NCBI GenBank assembly: GCA_029934095.1
Contig: JAOZMV010000069.1
Coordinates: 1 to 7,139 of the forward strand
Direction: 5' to 3'
Source of the DNA: Desulfuromusa sp.
GTDB taxonomy: Bacteria > Desulfobacterota > Desulfuromonadia > Desulfuromonadales > Geopsychrobacteraceae
DNA length: 7,139 nucleotides
The translations under genes and the position numbers were made by a program. Position 1 is the first letter of the stretch; every line of letters begins with the position of its first letter. Below are positions 1 to 6,254 of the stretch, one piece after another. The notes under the pieces were generated by a model that was given only the letters and a program-made list of their open reading frames with translations, was not told the DNA's origin and did no database searches.

Positions 1-69
1 GTTTACTTTTATTTTGATACTAAACAAAAAAGATTTCTATTTAATCTTGGCGGCAAATTAGTGAAGTAA
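1..69 (+). CDS. Possible 3' end of an upstream gene (partial)
   Basis: From the first base of the window, frame 1 is open for 22 codons and stops with TAA at 67-69. It reads as an aromatic and basic C-terminus (FYFDTKQKRFLFNLGG near the middle). No family can be recognised from so short a piece. A second frame, starting at base 2, is also open until TAG at 59-61, so the reading frame is not certain, and in DNA this AT-rich 20 open codons can occur by chance. If real, the gene ends 45 bp before the cytidylyltransferase-like gene and would share its AT-rich character, consistent with both belonging to the same surface-polysaccharide or lipid cluster. Confidence 0.25.
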   Translation, partial: VYFYFDTKQKRFLFNLGGKLVK

Positions 70-114
70 AACACAATATTCAGAATTAAAAATTATCAGA
101 AAGAGCATATTTCG

Positions 115-558
115 ATGAAAAAGGAAATTGTTGGCTATACAACCGGGGTATTTGATCTGTTCCATATCGGCCACCTTAATTTATTACAAAATGCAAAAAG
201 TAACTGTGACCGACTTATTGTGGGGGTAAGCACAGATGAATTAGTAGAAAGCTATAAACACAAGAAGCCCATTATCCCTTTTGTAGAACGAACTGAAATT
301 GTATCAGCACTCAAGTGTGTTGACGAGGTTGTACCGCAGACCCATAGAGATAAAATTGCTGCGTATCATGAAATTAAATTTGATGTCATGTTTGTTGGTA
401 ATGATTGGAAGGGTTCGGATTTATTTAATATGGTAGAGGCTGAGTTGGCTGAAAATGGTGTCAAGGTGGTTTATTTCGAATACACTAATCATATTTCCTC
501 AACAGCCCTGAAAGCCACACTTCAAGCAATCTACGATGCGGAAACCTTCATTCGGTAA
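115..558 (+). CDS. Glycerol-3-phosphate cytidylyltransferase-like (TagD/GCT family) nucleotidyltransferase
   Basis: A 147-residue cytosolic protein of the small cytidylyltransferase family, which joins CTP and an alcohol phosphate (typically glycerol-3-phosphate or phosphoethanolamine) into a CDP-alcohol for surface polymers or lipids. Visible motifs are GVFDLFHIGH (11-20) with the nucleotide-binding HIGH at 17-20, VGVSTDE (36-42), KKPxxPFxER (50-59), VDEVVP (69-74), VGNDWKG (94-100) and ISSTALK (127-133). Length and motif order match bacterial glycerol-3-phosphate cytidylyltransferases. The usual C-terminal RTEGISTT signature is changed: the arginine position is a tyrosine (Y123-T-N-H-I-S-S-T130), as in homologues I recall from O-antigen or capsule clusters, so the exact alcohol phosphate is open. 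The ATG at 115 has an AAGAG ribosome site at 101-105. The gene is much more AT-rich than those downstream (22 of 60 GC at 181-240) and is probably not in one operon with lptF. Confidence 0.87.
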   Translation: MKKEIVGYTTGVFDLFHIGHLNLLQNAKSNCDRLIVGVSTDELVESYKHKKPIIPFVERTEIVSALKCVDEVVPQTHRDKIAAYHEIKFDVMFVGNDWKGSDLFNMVEAELAENGVKVVYFEYTNHISSTALKATLQAIYDAETFIR

Positions 559-585
559 ACTTTAACTGCATTCAGCTGCATATTT

Positions 586-620
586 CAGAGTCCTCCATTC
601 ATAAGAATGAGACCTCTCTG
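586..620 (+). other. Imperfect hairpin after the cytidylyltransferase-like gene
   Basis: CATTC (596-600) and GAATG (605-609) form a perfect 5-bp stem with an ATAA loop. The flanks CAGAGTC (586-592) and GACCTCTCTG (611-620) can extend it with two bulges and a small internal loop. It lies 28 bp past the stop codon, a natural place for a transcription end, and where the AT-rich segment gives way to the lptFG segment. No T-run follows, only mixed sequence and a TTTT at 639-642, so it is not a convincing intrinsic terminator. I see nothing else clear in the 559-686 spacer. Confidence 0.25.
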
Positions 621-686
621 GCTCTCATCTTGTGCCGCTTTTCATGGTGAAGGTTAACAGCTGAGAAACTCATCACTGGATTTAAT

Positions 687-1757
687 TTGATCATCAATCG
701 CTACCTTAGTCGTGAGATACTGGCCCCCTTGGCGACTATTTGTGTCGTTCTGGTCATCATTTTCGCCGGGTATTCAACAGCCCGCTATCTTCCCGCTGCC
801 GCCGCTGGAATGATGACGGGGAAAACCGTTCTGGTACTGGTCTTTCTCAAAATTATCGTTGCCCTCGAAGTTCTCATCCCGATCACCTTGTTTCTCTCAA
901 CCATAATGGCCCTGGGCCGAATGCACGCCGAATCAGAGATAATTGCGATGGAGGCCTGCGGCTTAAGTGAACGGACTATTCTCCTGACAGTCCTGCGGAT
1001 TTCTCTACTGCTTGCCATTCTGGTTGCCGGGCTGTCCCTGTATGTCCGCCCCTGGGCTTACGAAAAGGGTTATTGGCTCAAAGCCGATGCAAAGATCAAC
1101 TTTGATTTTTCCCGCCTCAGGCCTGGGCGTTTCCACGAAATAGGTGAAAGCAAAGATGTCATCTTTCTGGAAGAGATAGATCCACAGAACAAAGGGGCAA
1201 AAGGGATATTTATTCAACAATATGACGGCACTGACCGTAAAATCACCCATGCCAGAGAAGCCAGGCAGGAAACGAACCCGGCCACCGGCAGAAAAATTAT
1301 TGTGCTGTCCGATGGATATCATTATCAACTCGAAGAAAGCGGAAGTGAATCAGAGGTTATCCATTTTCAGACTTTTCATCTCTCGCTGACACCAAAACCG
1401 ATTGACTCGATTAAATATCGACAAAAATCAGCTTCGACACTCAGCCTGGCAAGGTCGACAGACAAAGAAGACAAAGCTGAGTTTCAATGGCGTATTTCCA
1501 CTGGTTTTTCGACAATCCTGCTGGGGCTACTCGGCATTCCGTTTGGCAGAACGGCACCACGGCAGGGGAAACATGCCAAGACCTTTGTTGCGGTGATGGT
1601 TTTTGCCCTTTATTACAATATGACGGTCATTGCTAAGACTTGGATGGAACAGGGACTGGTAGGCTCTTTTCCGGGGATCTGGTGGCCCCAGATGATCCTT
1701 GTCGCTTTATTACTGCTCTTGCTCAAGCGTAAGACTTCAGGCAATCTGTCATCCTGA
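687..1757 (+). CDS. lptF: LptF, permease subunit of the LPS exporter LptB2FGC
   Basis: Inner-membrane permease that, with LptG and the ATPase LptB, extracts LPS from the inner membrane and passes it via LptC to the periplasmic Lpt bridge. The 356-residue protein has the family layout: three N-terminal membrane segments (about 11-30, 50-75, 96-120), a periplasmic beta-rich domain (about 125-265), then three more (about 270-288, 301-320, 333-348). Recognisable LptF sequence includes the N-terminus IINRYLSREIL, ESEIIAMEACGLS after the second membrane segment (the coupling-helix region facing LptB), FQWRIS before the fourth, and PRQGK in the loop after it. The start is TTG at 687: it gives the family-typical N-terminus directly and is preceded by GGA at 678-680. 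lptG follows 37 bp later, in the usual lptF-lptG order. A rare start and weak ribosome site suggest modest translation. Confidence 0.93.
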   Translation: MIINRYLSREILAPLATICVVLVIIFAGYSTARYLPAAAAGMMTGKTVLVLVFLKIIVALEVLIPITLFLSTIMALGRMHAESEIIAMEACGLSERTILLTVLRISLLLAILVAGLSLYVRPWAYEKGYWLKADAKINFDFSRLRPGRFHEIGESKDVIFLEEIDPQNKGAKGIFIQQYDGTDRKITHAREARQETNPATGRKIIVLSDGYHYQLEESGSESEVIHFQTFHLSLTPKPIDSIKYRQKSASTLSLARSTDKEDKAEFQWRISTGFSTILLGLLGIPFGRTAPRQGKHAKTFVAVMVFALYYNMTVIAKTWMEQGLVGSFPGIWWPQMILVALLLLLLKRKTSGNLSS

Positions 1758-1786
1758 ATTTAAATCAACCTGTTTTTGTTCGATTC

Positions 1787-1791
1787 AAGGG
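1787..1791 (+). promoter_or_regulatory. Ribosome binding site that fixes the lptG start
   Basis: AAGGG lies just before the ATG at 1795. The spacing of 3 nt is short but usable. The open frame continues upstream to 1699 inside lptF, but that stretch would add 32 cysteine-rich, non-family residues that are a frame-shadow of lptF. The ATG at 1795 gives MRILNRYIG, the expected LptG beginning. Confidence 0.5.
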
Positions 1792-1794
1792 CCC

Positions 1795-2862
1795 ATGAGA
1801 ATACTCAATCGTTACATAGGTCTCCGGTTGGTCTGGGGATGGATGCTGGTTCTGCTGATTCTGACAGCGATGTTCTCCATCATCGAGCTAGTGGGACAGC
1901 TTGATGACGTTGGTAAAGGGAGTTATCAATTAGCAGATCTCTTCATCTACATCGCCTATACCACACCGGGTCGAATTCTAAACCTCGCCGCGATCACTTC
2001 CCTGCTGGGGAGTATTGTCGCCCTTGGAACTCTGGCAAACGGGGATGAGTTACTGGCAATGAGAGCCTGTGGCTTTTCTGTATTTCGGATTTCACGGGTG
2101 GTCTTAACCACAGGAATCGTCATGATGTTTGGGGTACTGATCCTCGCCCAATTTGTGGTTCCGCCGCTGGATCAACGGGCCTGGATAAATCGTGAAATCG
2201 CCCTTTCAGATGTGGGAACCATCCTTCCGGAAGGGGGTTTCTGGACCCGGGACAAAAACCGTTTCATCAACGTCAGATCTTCTACTTACGGCAAAGGGCT
2301 TGATGATCTCAGTGTCTATGAGTTTGATGAGCAGGGGAAACCCTCCCGCTTTATTACTGCCCGCAATGCGGAAATTGACCCCAGCGGTCGCTGGATATGT
2401 CGGGACATCAGACAGATCACCTTCCTGGAGCAGGGGATTACTGATCAAAAGATGCCTACCCTGACTCTGGATGTTTTCCTCAATACCAAACAGGTCGATC
2501 TTCTGAGTGTTACTCCGAGCATGTTTTCTATCAGTACACTCTACCAATATATTCAGGTTCTCCGACAAAGGGGGCAAAACCCCAATCCGTACATCCTCTC
2601 GCTATGGCAAAAATTAACCCTGCCGCTCAAAGTGGGAGCAATGATTTTTTTCTCTTTGCCTTTTGTCTTTGGCCCGGCGCGAGAAACCAGCTCCGGACGG
2701 AGGGTGACTCTGGGAACAATTCTCGGAATATCTTACTACTATTTTGATCAGGCACTCGGTTATACGGGGCTTCTTATCGGACTCCATCCCGCATTTACAA
2801 CTCTCCTCCCTCTGGCAATTATCATTATGCTCACTCTCTGGCTGATGTTACGCATCCCTTAA
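1795..2862 (+). CDS. lptG: LptG, permease subunit of the LPS exporter LptB2FGC
   Basis: Partner of LptF in the inner-membrane LPS extractor; the two permeases form the V-shaped cavity that receives LPS. The 355-residue product has the YjgP/YjgQ layout: three membrane helices in the first 125 residues, a periplasmic domain of about 140 residues, and three C-terminal helices. LptG-type signatures are RILNRYIG at the start, DDVGKGSY after the first helix, NGDELLAMRACGFS before the third helix (LptB-coupling region), GFWTRDKNRFINV in the periplasmic domain, and SLWQKLTLPL...FVFGPARE...GYTG in the C-terminal half, matching the E. coli protein as I recall it. The start is set by AAGGG at 1787-1791. 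The gene is probably co-transcribed with lptF. It ends 13 bp from the convergent metallophosphoesterase gene, with no clear terminator between them. Confidence 0.93.
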   Translation: MRILNRYIGLRLVWGWMLVLLILTAMFSIIELVGQLDDVGKGSYQLADLFIYIAYTTPGRILNLAAITSLLGSIVALGTLANGDELLAMRACGFSVFRISRVVLTTGIVMMFGVLILAQFVVPPLDQRAWINREIALSDVGTILPEGGFWTRDKNRFINVRSSTYGKGLDDLSVYEFDEQGKPSRFITARNAEIDPSGRWICRDIRQITFLEQGITDQKMPTLTLDVFLNTKQVDLLSVTPSMFSISTLYQYIQVLRQRGQNPNPYILSLWQKLTLPLKVGAMIFFSLPFVFGPARETSSGRRVTLGTILGISYYYFDQALGYTGLLIGLHPAFTTLLPLAIIIMLTLWLMLRIP

Positions 2863-2875
2863 CAGGGTGATCAAT

Positions 2876-3877
2876 TCAGCATGAGGGGGTAAATGGGAGA
2901 GTCAGAGCAACCTCCTGTTCCGGGATGAAGCACTGCCTGGCAGCAGAATAACCCCGAACCTGCATGGTCATCTCCCAGTTTGCGGCTGTTTTTCTCAACT
3001 GATAGATATTATACTTGGCGTAGTTTCCCGACCAGCGGTTTAATTCTGACGCAGATGGCGCACCGATCACCGGGATGGTGCCGGCAGGCGTTTCTATATT
3101 TGAAAAGGTGGGGACGTGAGCATGACCATGCAGCACCAGCTCCGCTCCACACCGTTCCAGGACATCCATAAACAACTGACTATCGGTGAGACGTTTGCGC
3201 CATTTTACCGTTCCTGCTACGGGAGGATGATGGATCAGGACAACTCGCAAAAGGCCCTGATTGCCGGTCTGCTGTAGCAGTGTTTCCAATCCTGACAGCT
3301 GTTCCTGTCCGAGGCCACCAGTCGCCATAAACGGTGGGCTGGGTCTGGCTGAACAGAGACCGATAAGAGCAACCCCTTCACGAATACGCAGACTGGGGAA
3401 AAAATTTGCCGTTCTGGCAATCTCCAGACGGGTGTCAGACTCAAGGTAAGGGGCCCACATGGAACAGGATTTGAACCAGTCCCGGCCCGAATAAGCTTCA
3501 TGATTACCCGGGATCACGGTAACCTGTTCCGGGGAACCAAGAGAGTCTAACCATTGCCTGGACTCAGCATATTCCATGGGTAAACCAAGATGGGTCAGAT
3601 CACCGGTCACGGCAATATGGTCGGGTCGAGTGAGATCCAAATCTTCCAGAAGAGAATCGACGATGTCACGACGATGGATAAACCGCCGTTTACGCAACCA
3701 GGATAAATATCCCTGTATCCGCTTATTAAATAATTGAGAAATTTCTATGTTGGTTAACGAAGTTAAGTGGGGATCAGAGATGTGTGCCAGAGAGAGGCTC
3801 TTTGAACCGGATATTTCTGCTGTTTCCGGTTCACCCTTCGCATCGAAGGGCCCTCTCTCTATCTTTACATTCACCAT
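2876..3877 (-). CDS. Calcineurin-like metallophosphoesterase
   Basis: A 333-residue, probably cytosolic metal-dependent phosphoesterase with all five metal-binding motifs in order: DPH (D35, H37; usually D-x-H with Leu in the middle), GDLTH (G92-D93), GNHE (124-127), HHPP (216-219) and GHAH (251-254). This is a complete active site of the class that includes cAMP phosphodiesterase CpdA and the UDP-diacylglucosamine pyrophosphatase LpxH. The sequence does not tell which substrate is used. Its place between the LPS-export and lipid genes makes a lipid or nucleotide-lipid phosphoester attractive (inference). A basic stretch at about 52-70 could touch membrane. Residues 6-30, before the conserved LAHISDPH, are encoded by a 72-bp palindromic element (see 3789-3860). 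The ATG at 3877 (or GTG at 3874) is the only plausible start, because no standard start codon occurs between there and the first metal ligand. The ribosome site is weak. Confidence 0.88.
   Translation of the reverse strand: MVNVKIERGPFDAKGEPETAEISGSKSLSLAHISDPHLTSLTNIEISQLFNKRIQGYLSWLRKRRFIHRRDIVDSLLEDLDLTRPDHIAVTGDLTHLGLPMEYAESRQWLDSLGSPEQVTVIPGNHEAYSGRDWFKSCSMWAPYLESDTRLEIARTANFFPSLRIREGVALIGLCSARPSPPFMATGGLGQEQLSGLETLLQQTGNQGLLRVVLIHHPPVAGTVKWRKRLTDSQLFMDVLERCGAELVLHGHAHVPTFSNIETPAGTIPVIGAPSASELNRWSGNYAKYNIYQLRKTAANWEMTMQVRGYSAARQCFIPEQEVALTLPFTPSC
3789..3860. repeat. 72-bp compound palindrome (three-way junction) within the metallophosphoesterase gene
   Basis: Three nested perfect inverted repeats are visible. 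The outer arms are AGAGAGAGG (3789-3797) and CCTCTCTCT (3852-3860), 9 bp. Inside are TGAACCGG (3803-3810) with CCGGTTCA (3826-3833), an 8-bp stem and 15-nt loop, followed without a gap by CCCTTCG (3834-3840) and CGAAGGG (3844-3850), a 7-bp stem and 3-nt loop. Unpaired joints are 5 nt, 0 nt and 1 nt, so 48 of 72 bases can pair into a compact three-way junction, on either strand. It encodes residues 6-30 of the metallophosphoesterase in frame and lies beside the promoter of the divergent lipid genes. There is no second copy in the window and no clear target-site duplication. It could be an inserted palindromic element, an mRNA control structure, or both. Confidence 0.7.
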
Positions 3878-3893
3878 CCAGTGAGTATATAGT
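3864..3893 (+). promoter_or_regulatory. Candidate sigma70-type promoter for the lipid gene set
   Basis: TTTACA (3864-3869, five of six consensus bases) is followed after 18 bp by TATAGT (3888-3893, five of six). An overlapping alternative is TATATA at 3886-3891 with 16-bp spacing. Transcription would start near 3900, about 100 nt before the phosphotransferase start. The promoter lies at the very 5' end of the divergent metallophosphoesterase gene and 3 bp from the 72-bp palindrome, so the two transcription units share control DNA. This is a motif match only. Confidence 0.42.
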
Positions 3894-3999
3894 AGACGGC
3901 TTATTTATTCTACCGCTGTTTATTCTGGAGAAGAGCTTTTTAACCAAACTCGGAGCAGATTTCACAATCCCCCGAAAAGCCTTATTAACGTTGATAACT

Positions 4000-5223
4000 A
4001 TGGCAATTTACGCACGAATTCTACAAGAAAATTCTATTCAATTATGGGGATTATCCTCTCGTGAACGGCTTGAACGCACGCTTAAGAAAGCAGGAGTTCA
4101 CGCTATCCAAGAGGGGGCTCAGCCCCTTACTGAAGCAGATACTGTTCTGCTCCTGCGCGGCGACTTTCTCTATGACCAGCGGATCATCACCAACATGATT
4201 GAAACCGGTGACGTCATTCTGGAATTCAATAGCCCTCAGGGACCTCAACCTGTTGCTGCTTATGTTCCCGGCAAACTAGCTGACCAGATGGAAAAAATCC
4301 TTTGTGCCGATGCCAGCGAGGAATATCCTGCGGGGTTACGGCGAGAATCACCTGAAACTCTGGTTCCTGTCTATCTGAAAAGTTTACTTAAAATTGACCC
4401 ACCCTATCTGTTCCCAATTACTGAACAGAATCGTCGGCGCCTGGAAAAACGGCTCTTTTCGGGGTCATACAAAGGGGTCACCGATCTGGTGACAAAATGG
4501 TTCTGGCCAAAACCGGCCCAATGGGCCACCGGATATTGCGCCCGGCACGGAATTAGCCCGAACCTTGTAACCAGCGTAAGTCTGGTTCTCTCAATCATGG
4601 CCTTGCTGCAATTTTATTATGGGGCTTACGCATGGGGACTGCTGTCTGCCTGGCTGATGACGTTTCTCGATACGGTGGATGGCAAATTAGCCCGGGTCAC
4701 TATTAATTACAGCTCCTTCGGGAATATCTTCGATCACAGTATTGACCTGATTTTCCCGCCACTCTGGTACATTGCCTGGGGGTTGAGTCTGCAAACGACC
4801 CATCCAGAAATCATGGCTCTTCCTCTCACCTTTATCATCTGGCTGACCTTTATCGGTTATCTCGCTGGCCGGTTATGTGAAGGACTTTTTACCCATTTTC
4901 TTGAACCCTCAGGAATTTTTTGCTGGCAGACCATTGATTCCTGTTTCAGACTGATTACCGGGCGGCGCAACCCCAACCTGCTGCTGTTGACCCTGTTTAT
5001 TTTCTATGGCCGTCCAGATCTCGGTATCTTTGTGGTCTGTATGTGGACAGTTCTCTCCAGTATTTTCCTTGCCTATCGCCTGAGAATGGGATTTCAATAT
5101 AAGAAAGAGACCGGACCGCTCCGCTCCTGGTTCCTCGATGCTGATCCGGTCAATGGACAACTTTCTACGGTTCAGAGATGGTTTTGTCAACGTCCCGATA
5201 TTACCGCTGGAGACGACCATTAA
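4000..5223 (+). CDS. CDP-alcohol phosphatidyltransferase with an N-terminal nucleotidyltransferase-like domain
   Basis: An integral membrane enzyme that transfers a phospho-group from a CDP-linked donor (usually CDP-diacylglycerol) to an alcohol, making a phospholipid. The family signature D-x2-D-G-x2-A-R-x8-G-x3-D-x3-D is complete: D224, D227, G228, A231, R232, G241, D245, D249. GISPNLVT (184-191) and several hydrophobic helices surround it. Residues 1 to about 150 form an extra soluble domain (QLWGLSSRERLERTLKKAGV, LLLRGDFLYDQRII). It recalls the nucleotidyltransferase half of bifunctional inositol-phosphate cytidylyltransferase/phosphotransferase proteins but lacks a GxGxR-type nucleotide loop, so it is probably non-catalytic. 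The ATG at 4000 is chosen because it opens the first beta strand; the longer frame back to 3784 overlaps the opposite-strand gene and is non-family. TTG at 3991 is possible. No strong ribosome site is seen. The 407-residue product is the first gene of the lipid set; its alcohol substrate is unknown. Confidence 0.85.
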   Translation: MAIYARILQENSIQLWGLSSRERLERTLKKAGVHAIQEGAQPLTEADTVLLLRGDFLYDQRIITNMIETGDVILEFNSPQGPQPVAAYVPGKLADQMEKILCADASEEYPAGLRRESPETLVPVYLKSLLKIDPPYLFPITEQNRRRLEKRLFSGSYKGVTDLVTKWFWPKPAQWATGYCARHGISPNLVTSVSLVLSIMALLQFYYGAYAWGLLSAWLMTFLDTVDGKLARVTINYSSFGNIFDHSIDLIFPPLWYIAWGLSLQTTHPEIMALPLTFIIWLTFIGYLAGRLCEGLFTHFLEPSGIFCWQTIDSCFRLITGRRNPNLLLLTLFIFYGRPDLGIFVVCMWTVLSSIFLAYRLRMGFQYKKETGPLRSWFLDADPVNGQLSTVQRWFCQRPDITAGDDH

Positions 5224-6229
5224 CGCTATTGTAAACATCCCGGATCCCCAGCGAGAGGATTTTTCAAATGGGAGGACCCTGCAGGTAGGGGTGCTGACAA
5301 ATCCACGCAGTGGGGGCAACAAAAAAGGGCTGGGAAAGATTTACAATATTCTGACCCAGTGGCCGGAAGTTCTGCATCGTGAGGCATCTACCCTGGAGGG
5401 GATGACCGAAGCCCTCTCATTTTTTTCCCAGAACGGGGTTGAACTGGTCATTATCAATGGCGGAGACGGGACGGTTCAAGCCGTGTTAACCCTCATTGAG
5501 CGTGCTGAAATTTTTTCCAAACCGCCGCTGCTTGCCCTGCTATGCGCTGGAACCACCAGTATGCTCCCCAGAGATGTCGGTATTCCCGGGTCGGCCACGA
5601 CGGGCCTGTCGCAGGCCCTCCGCTGGGCAAAATTTACAGATTCAAGCATGACTCTCCGCCCCTGCCCGATCCTGCGAGTTCAGAGGGGAGATGGACAATC
5701 CACCCAGTGCGGAATGTTCTTTGGTGCCGGAGTTATCTGCCAGGGGATAAAAGAATTCCACCGCGGGGTTAACCCGATGGGCTGGCGGGGTCAGATTATG
5801 CCGGCCCTCACCCTGATGCAAATGTTGCTGGCTATTCTCCGCAAGAACCACGATAAAGTTCCGCCCCTTTCGACCAGATCCCGGCTTGATGGGCGCCCAG
5901 CAGAAGAGAGGTTGAATCTTTTTGTCCTCATCAGCACCCTCAATCGTTTGTTTTTCGGGATGCAACCCTACTGGGGGACCGAAGAAAATGCCCCATTACG
6001 CTACACCGAAGTCGCTGCTGAGCCAAAATACCTGTTTCGAGTGATCCCCTCACTGTTCCGCTGGCAAAAAAATCGTTATGCAACCCCGGAAAATGGTTTT
6101 GTCAGTCACAATATCCATGAGGTACAACTGGAAATAGAGGGGGATTTCACCCTCGACGGGGAATTATACGCTATTGGACAAGGACCGCTCACCATAAGTG
6201 CTGCTGGTCCGGTCATGTTTTTATGCTGA
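5138..6229 (+). CDS. Diacylglycerol kinase-family lipid kinase
   Basis: Predicted soluble or membrane-peripheral kinase of the DAGK/YegS catalytic family, which phosphorylates diacylglycerol or a related lipid using ATP. In the longest reading (363 residues) the core begins at VGVLTNPRSGG (50-60). NGGDGT (107-112) is the nucleotide-binding loop, AGTTSM (137-142) replaces the common GTxND stretch, and DGE (340-342) is the family C-terminal motif. The start is uncertain: ATG 5138 or ATG 5153 lies inside the upstream phosphotransferase gene (overlaps of 86 or 71 bp) and adds about 45 non-conserved residues. Homologues usually begin just before the core, where only an ATT at 5219 or a GTG at 5291 is in frame, with GGGAGG at 5270-5275 upstream of the GTG. 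The overlap implies translational coupling with the phosphotransferase. The likely role is to supply phosphatidate to the next gene product (inference). Confidence 0.83.
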   Translation: MLIRSMDNFLRFRDGFVNVPILPLETTINAIVNIPDPQREDFSNGRTLQVGVLTNPRSGGNKKGLGKIYNILTQWPEVLHREASTLEGMTEALSFFSQNGVELVIINGGDGTVQAVLTLIERAEIFSKPPLLALLCAGTTSMLPRDVGIPGSATTGLSQALRWAKFTDSSMTLRPCPILRVQRGDGQSTQCGMFFGAGVICQGIKEFHRGVNPMGWRGQIMPALTLMQMLLAILRKNHDKVPPLSTRSRLDGRPAEERLNLFVLISTLNRLFFGMQPYWGTEENAPLRYTEVAAEPKYLFRVIPSLFRWQKNRYATPENGFVSHNIHEVQLEIEGDFTLDGELYAIGQGPLTISAAGPVMFLC

Positions 6230-6254
6230 CACAGATGAGGCAATTCGACAGTCA

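Noticed and set aside
14..43. TTGATA followed by TATTTA as a promoter for the cytidylyltransferase-like gene
   Set aside because: The second box is poor and the region is so AT-rich that such matches are expected by chance; it may also lie in the end of an upstream gene.
1005..1328. Minus-strand open frame of 107 codons opposite lptF
   Set aside because: Lies entirely antisense to a well-supported lptF, has no recognisable domain, and the plus-strand protein explains the sequence.
2854..2871. Small hairpin CCCT-TAAC-AGGG at the lptG stop as a bidirectional terminator
   Set aside because: Only a 4-bp perfect stem with no T-run on either strand; too weak to call.
3784..3999. Longer N-terminus for the phosphotransferase from ATG 3784
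   Set aside because: It would overlap the opposite-strand metallophosphoesterase start, cross the palindrome and the candidate promoter, and add 72 residues with no family resemblance.
4000..5223. Calling the fusion protein an inositol-phosphate cytidylyltransferase/DIPP synthase
   Set aside because: The phosphotransferase half fits, but the N-terminal half lacks the glycine-rich nucleotide-binding loop needed for cytidylyltransferase activity.
4909..5322. Minus-strand open frame of 137 codons across the phosphotransferase/kinase junction
   Set aside because: Antisense to two genes with clear motifs, low-complexity composition and no family resemblance.
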